From Nonomuraea longispora (GTDB lineage: Bacteria; Actinomycetota; Actinomycetes; Streptosporangiales; Streptosporangiaceae), in assembly GCF_004348345.1 (NCBI RefSeq), contig NZ_SMJZ01000025.1, forward strand, positions 1 through 56,229: a DNA stretch of 56,229 nucleotides, written 5' to 3'. A program made the position numbers and the translations under genes. This document shows positions 52,677-56,229 of the stretch, piece after piece (the first letter of the stretch is position 1; each line of letters starts with the position of its first letter). The notes under the pieces are model-generated. The model was not told the DNA's origin, searched no databases, and saw nothing but the letters and a program-made list of their open reading frames with translations.

Positions 52677-53099
52677 TCATGCGTCGCCCTTTCCCGGCGC
52701 GCCGGCCTCGGGGTCGACGTAGAGCATCTTGGTCTTCATGAAGGCGCGGACCTCGAAGCCCGTCCAGACGAGGGTGCCGACCACGACGGACCACGCGAAA
52801 GCCTGCGTGTTCCAGGCCGTGGTGTCACGGAAGGCGGACAGCACGGCCATGATGGCCAGGACCTTGACGAGATAGCTGACCATCGCGGCGATCGCCATCA
52901 TCTGCGGGGAGACCCGGGCAGCGTAGGACACCACGACGACGCTGATGCTGAAGAAGATTCCGACGAGCAGGGCGCCCATGGCCGCGCCGAGCGCGCCCTT
53001 GCCGCCCGCCGACAGGAAAGCGACCAGCACGGCGACCACCCCGACCACAGAGGTCGGAATCGCGGCGCTTTTGAGGACGCGCACGTCATTGGCCTGCAT
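52677..53099 (-). CDS. ATP synthase protein I-like membrane protein
   Basis: 140 aa with four membrane helices. First gene of the atp operon, position and topology as AtpI in actinobacteria (VLKSAAIPTSVVGVVAVLVA, then AMGALLVGIFFSISVVVVSY and SYLVKVLAIMAVLSAF). AtpI proteins assist Fo assembly in some bacteria. The ATG at 53099 begins MQANDVRVLKSA. A CRP-like site lies 72 bases upstream. Confidence 0.88.
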   Translation of the reverse strand: MQANDVRVLKSAAIPTSVVGVVAVLVAFLSAGGKGALGAAMGALLVGIFFSISVVVVSYAARVSPQMMAIAAMVSYLVKVLAIMAVLSAFRDTTAWNTQAFAWSVVVGTLVWTGFEVRAFMKTKMLYVDPEAGAPGKGDA

Positions 53100-53170
53100 C
53101 GGTGCTCCATCAGCCTGTTGTCAAGCGAGCGTTTGCTACCTCCAGAACCGGTAGGCCTGGAGTCCCTGCT

Positions 53171-53186
53171 CGTGAAAGATATCACA
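53171..53186. promoter_or_regulatory. CRP-like site upstream of the atp operon
   Basis: CGTGA-AAGATA-TCACA matches the CRP-family consensus TGTGA-N6-TCACA at 9 of 10 fixed positions. It lies in the 130-base spacer before the first atp gene, and a further TCACA half-site follows at 53190-53194. I could not fix the promoter boxes, so activation or repression cannot be said. Confidence 0.5.
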
Positions 53187-53229
53187 AGCTCACAGAAGGC
53201 CGCTTTTACCTGCCGTTTCTAGTTCGCGA

Positions 53230-54519
53230 TCACGAACGCCCTGGATGTGCGGGAATGACCGGATTGCCCTCGACTGACGAGCGGCCCTGAGACGCCGGGC
53301 CGTCTCCGGGAGGCGGCATGCGCCGCCTGACCTGCGGTTCCGGCGGAACCGGCGGCATCGGGCCCGTGGGCGGACCGTCGTCGTCAGGGTCGTCACGCGA
53401 CGCCGTGCGCGCCCCGCCCCTGCGCCGCCAGCGCGGCAGGGCCATCAGCACCAGAACGGCCAGCGCGAGCACGATGACCACGGGGAACAGCAGGACCGGC
53501 ACGCCGATCGTGGACATGCCCACGATGCCGAAGGCGAACAGGAACGCCCAGGCGTACATGATGAGCACGGACCTGCGGTGCGAGTGGCCGATGTCCATCA
53601 GCCGGTGGTGCAGGTGACCGCGGTCGGGCGCGAACGGCGACAGACCGCGCGAGGTGCGCCGCACCACCGCGGTGATCAGGTCGACCAGCGGCAGCACCAG
53701 CACCGCCGCCGGCAGGAGCAGCGGCAGCAGCACCGGCACCTTGTTCATGCCCTCGATGATCGCCGGGTCGAGCGGCGTCACGGTGACGATCGACGAGGCG
53801 AGCACGAGCCCGATCAGCATGGCCCCCGTGTCGCCCATGAAGATCTTCGCCGGATGGAAGTTGTGCGGCAGGAACCCCAGGCACGCGCCGATGAGCACGG
53901 CGGCGATGGCGGCCGTCGTCGTGATGCGGCCGCCGCTGATCTCGTCGGCCAGAAAGATCGAATAGGCCCAGGTGGCCATGCCCGCGATGCACACGACCCC
54001 CGCCGCCAGGCCGTCGAGCCCGTCGACGAAGTTGACCGCGTTGATGGTCACGACCACCACCATGATGGTGATGACGGTGCTGAGTGTGTAGTCGAGGCTG
54101 GTGGAGCCGCCCCAGTCCTGCGGCAGCGGGATGTAGAGGAGCCGCAGGTCGAAGAAGACCAGCACGCCGGCCGCCGCGATCTGCCCGGCGAGCTTGACGA
54201 AGGCGTCCATGCCCCACCAGTCGTCGAGGAAGCCGGTGAGCGTGATGAGCCCGCCCGCGACGATCAGCGCCGTGACCGCGTCGCCGTCGGAATCCGCCAG
54301 CGCCGCGCCCGTGTGGGTGAGCCTGCTGGCCACGAGCAGCCCCACGACCAGACCGCCGTACATCGCCAGGCCGCCCAGCCTGGGCGTCGGCGTGGTGTGC
54401 ACGTCGCGCTCGCGAACCTCGGGCATGGCGCCGATGCCGATGGCGAGGCGGCGCACGAGGGGCACCAGCAAGTAGGTCACCGCTGCCGAGATGAGCGCCA
54501 TGAAGAGGTATTCGCGCAC
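53230..54519 (-). CDS. MraY/WecA-like undecaprenyl-phosphate sugar-1-phosphate transferase
   Basis: 429 aa with about 11 membrane helices. Catalytic motifs of the polyprenyl-phosphate N-acetylhexosamine-1-phosphate transferase family: GFLDDWWGMD, NAVNFVDGLDGLAAG, FMGDTGAMLIG and the His motif DRGHLHHRLMD, which favours WecA/TagO-type over MraY. It likely starts cell-wall glycopolymer linkage-unit synthesis (as Rv1302-like proteins do). A disordered C-terminal tail (about 365-429, Pro/Arg-rich) is cytoplasmic. It lies between glyA and atp on the same strand, as in other actinobacteria. Confidence 0.92.
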   Translation of the reverse strand: MREYLFMALISAAVTYLLVPLVRRLAIGIGAMPEVRERDVHTTPTPRLGGLAMYGGLVVGLLVASRLTHTGAALADSDGDAVTALIVAGGLITLTGFLDDWWGMDAFVKLAGQIAAAGVLVFFDLRLLYIPLPQDWGGSTSLDYTLSTVITIMVVVVTINAVNFVDGLDGLAAGVVCIAGMATWAYSIFLADEISGGRITTTAAIAAVLIGACLGFLPHNFHPAKIFMGDTGAMLIGLVLASSIVTVTPLDPAIIEGMNKVPVLLPLLLPAAVLVLPLVDLITAVVRRTSRGLSPFAPDRGHLHHRLMDIGHSHRRSVLIMYAWAFLFAFGIVGMSTIGVPVLLFPVVIVLALAVLVLMALPRWRRRGGARTASRDDPDDDGPPTGPMPPVPPEPQVRRRMPPPGDGPASQGRSSVEGNPVIPAHPGRS

Positions 54520-54576
54520 GAACCTAGTTTCCCGGATGCTCCGGCCCGCTGTGACCGGAAAACGACACAGACCCGC

Positions 54577-55842
54577 TCAAAATTCGCTGAGATATGGCTG
54601 ATGAATGGCAAGAAGGCCCGCCACCCTTGCCCTGACCTCCTCCGCAGCGCCCGGATCACGCACGACCCTGGCCACCAGGGACCCCAGCTCCTTCAGCTCC
54701 TCGGGCCCCATGCCCTGCGTCGTCACACACGGCGTGCCGACCCTGATCCCCGACGTCACGGCCGGCGGCTCGGGATCGTACGGGATCGCGTTGCGGTTGA
54801 GCGTGATGCCCGCGGCCGCGCACCTCCGCTCCGCCTCCACGCCCGTCACCCCGGCCCCACGCAGGTCGACCAGCACCAGATGTGTGTCGGTACCCCCGGA
54901 CACGGCCCGCATGCCCTCCGCGTCCAGCGACTCCGCCAGCGCCTGCGCGTTCGCGATCACCTTCCTGGCGTAACCCGCGAACTCCGGCCGCGCCGCCTCC
55001 GCGAACGCCACCGCCTTGGCCGCCACCACGTGCATGAGCGGCCCTCCCTGCACGAACGGGAACACCGCCCGGTCGATCCGGCCGGCCAGCTCCCGCGTGC
55101 ACAGGATGGCGCCGCCGCGCGGCCCGCGCAGCGCCTTGTGCGTGGTGAAGGTCACGACGTCCGCGTACGGCACCGCCGACGGGATCGCGCCGCCCGCCAT
55201 CAACCCGATCGGATGCGCCATGTCCGCCAGCAACCACGCCCCCACCTCGTCCGCGATGCCGCGGAACGCCGTGAAGTCGATCAGCCTCGGGTACGCCGTG
55301 GCGCCGCACACGATCAGCTTCGGCTGGTGCCGCAGCGCCAGGTCCCGCACCTCGTCGTAGTCGATGAGTTCGTTGTCACGACGCACACCGTACGACACGA
55401 CGTCGAACCATCTTCCCGAGAAGTTCACCTTCGAGCCGTGCGTGAGATGGCCGCCGTGCGGCAACGCCATCGCCAGCATCGTGTCGCCCGGCTGGAGCAG
55501 CGCCGCGTAGGCGGCCAGGTTCGCCGAGGCGCCGGAGTGGGGCTGGACGTTGGCGTGCTCGGCGCCGAACAACCGGCACGCCCGCTCGATCGCCAGCCGC
55601 TCCGCCCGGTCGACGACCTCGCAACCGCCGTAGTAGCGCCTGCCCGGATAGCCCTCGGCGTACTTGTTCGTCAGCGTCGAACCGAGCGCGGCCAGCACGG
55701 CTGGAGAGGTGAAATTCTCGCTCGCGATCAGCTGGATCCCGACGCGCACACGTTCGAGCTCGTCCAGCAGAACCTGCGCGAGCTCGGGATCCTGCCTGCG
55801 CAGCAGCCCGAAGTCGGGACCGTAGTAGGGTTCCGCACCCAT
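54577..55842 (-). CDS. glyA: Serine hydroxymethyltransferase
   Basis: 421 aa, PLP enzyme converting serine and tetrahydrofolate to glycine and methylene-THF. Seen: [45 protein letters not shown] and PLP Lys236 in [14 protein letters not shown]. The segment [15 protein letters not shown] has PI where most SHMTs have IAG or FAG, so this is the divergent actinobacterial second copy (recalled as glyA2-type). Probably a functional paralogue. The start at ATG 55842 fits the family. Confidence 0.93.
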   Translation of the reverse strand: MGAEPYYGPDFGLLRRQDPELAQVLLDELERVRVGIQLIASENFTSPAVLAALGSTLTNKYAEGYPGRRYYGGCEVVDRAERLAIERACRLFGAEHANVQPHSGASANLAAYAALLQPGDTMLAMALPHGGHLTHGSKVNFSGRWFDVVSYGVRRDNELIDYDEVRDLALRHQPKLIVCGATAYPRLIDFTAFRGIADEVGAWLLADMAHPIGLMAGGAIPSAVPYADVVTFTTHKALRGPRGGAILCTRELAGRIDRAVFPFVQGGPLMHVVAAKAVAFAEAARPEFAGYARKVIANAQALAESLDAEGMRAVSGGTDTHLVLVDLRGAGVTGVEAERRCAAAGITLNRNAIPYDPEPPAVTSGIRVGTPCVTTQGMGPEELKELGSLVARVVRDPGAAEEVRARVAGLLAIHQPYLSEF

Positions 55843-55889
55843 TTTCCCACTGTACGACCTTCACGAAAGAAGACGCCCGCACTCCCCCG

Positions 55890-56229
55890 TCACTGGAACG
55901 CGTGCGGCGCGTTCGCCGTCGTCTGGACCCACCTCGGTGTGTCCGCGGCCTCATCACTGATCGCCGTCAACACGGCATGCCGGTAGGCCGACAGCCTGGT
56001 GCGCCACTCCCGGATGTCCTTGACGTAGCGCTCACCCACCGGGGCCTCCCACGTCTGCGGGCTCTTGGCCAGCGCGTACGCCTTGTCCAGGACCGTCTTG
56101 AGCTCCTCAAGCCGCGGCAGGACGGTGTTCCATGCGACGACCAAACGCTGGTAGTCGGGATTGAACTCCCAGGCCCGCTGCGGGTCGTCCAAAGGGCCCG
56201 TCGAGCTGATGGGCGGGGTCTCACCGTGC
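55890..56229 (-). CDS. WXG100-like small helical protein (cut by right edge)
   Basis: The frame is open from the right edge to the stop at 55890 (about 112 codons visible). A TTG at 56192 could start it, but the upstream codons (HGETPPISSTGPL) are also coding-like, so the true start is probably just outside. The core has a Trp-x-x-Pro-x-Gly turn (TWEAPVGERYVKDIREWRTR) between two long helices, the pattern of WXG100-type partners of type VII secretion or polymorphic toxins. It sits upstream of glyA on the same strand. Exact family not certain. Confidence 0.65.
   Translation of the reverse strand, partial: HGETPPISSTGPLDDPQRAWEFNPDYQRLVVAWNTVLPRLEELKTVLDKAYALAKSPQTWEAPVGERYVKDIREWRTRLSAYRHAVLTAISDEAADTPRWVQTTANAPHAFQ

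Overview
High-GC actinobacterial chromosome. GTG starts, Shine-Dalgarno sites, codon use and the gene set (NucS, FilP/Scy-type coiled coil, DUF3039, DUF2550, GylR-type IclR, an atp operon led by AtpI/AtpZ-like genes) point to a filamentous actinomycete. A Streptosporangiales member such as Nonomuraea is my best inference, not proven. The order glyA - MraY/WecA-like - atp - DUF2550 - ATR - nucS - mce - thiolase - FilP-like resembles the Streptomyces core region that carries atp, nucS and filP (recalled, not searched).

Layout. 1-7.5 kb: transport and regulation. It holds a truncated proline-rich gene, a secreted M43 metalloprotease coupled to an MFS exporter, a DUF3039 protein, a DHA2 exporter divergent from its probable TetR regulator, AlgH, an LPXTG-type surface protein and a second TetR. 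8.0-11.9 kb: glycerol catabolism (gylR-like, glpK, glpD) with two matching 17-bp operators. 12-15.7 kb: ACT-domain malic enzyme, cytidylate-kinase-like protein, CnoX/YbbN-like thioredoxin-TPR protein and MarR. 15.9-18.4 kb: a membrane protein, a DUF4230 protein and a 50-aa protein. 18.4-19.1 kb: a decayed patch with hairpins, a broken VapBC-like toxin-antitoxin pair and a small membrane-protein gene with a stop at codon 2. 19.2-24.7 kb: TetR, thiolase, methylmalonyl-CoA epimerase, FilP-like coiled coil and AI-2E transporter.

24.7-36.1 kb: hydrolase, SDR, then the largest accessory module: a secreted DNRLRE/LamG protein followed by a 2087-aa RHS/YD-repeat protein. The RHS tip is a long Ala/Arg/Lys helix plus an unrecognised tail, and no immunity gene follows. 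36.3-44.9 kb: hydrolase, zinc-binding protein, NucS mismatch endonuclease, aldehyde dehydrogenase with TetR, STAS protein, an ABC exporter-histidine kinase operon without response regulator, and cobalamin adenosyltransferase.

44.9-56.2 kb, all minus strand: DUF2550 and the complete F1Fo ATP synthase operon (atpI-like, atpZ-like, atpBEFHAGDC) with a CRP-like site upstream and a strong hairpin between atpD and atpC, then a WecA-like glycosyltransferase, a serine hydroxymethyltransferase and a truncated WXG100-like protein at the edge. No rRNA, tRNA, CRISPR array, IS element or prophage was seen. The most unusual items are the RHS tip, the decayed TA patch, the hendecad coiled coil, the paired glycerol operators and the atpD-atpC hairpin.
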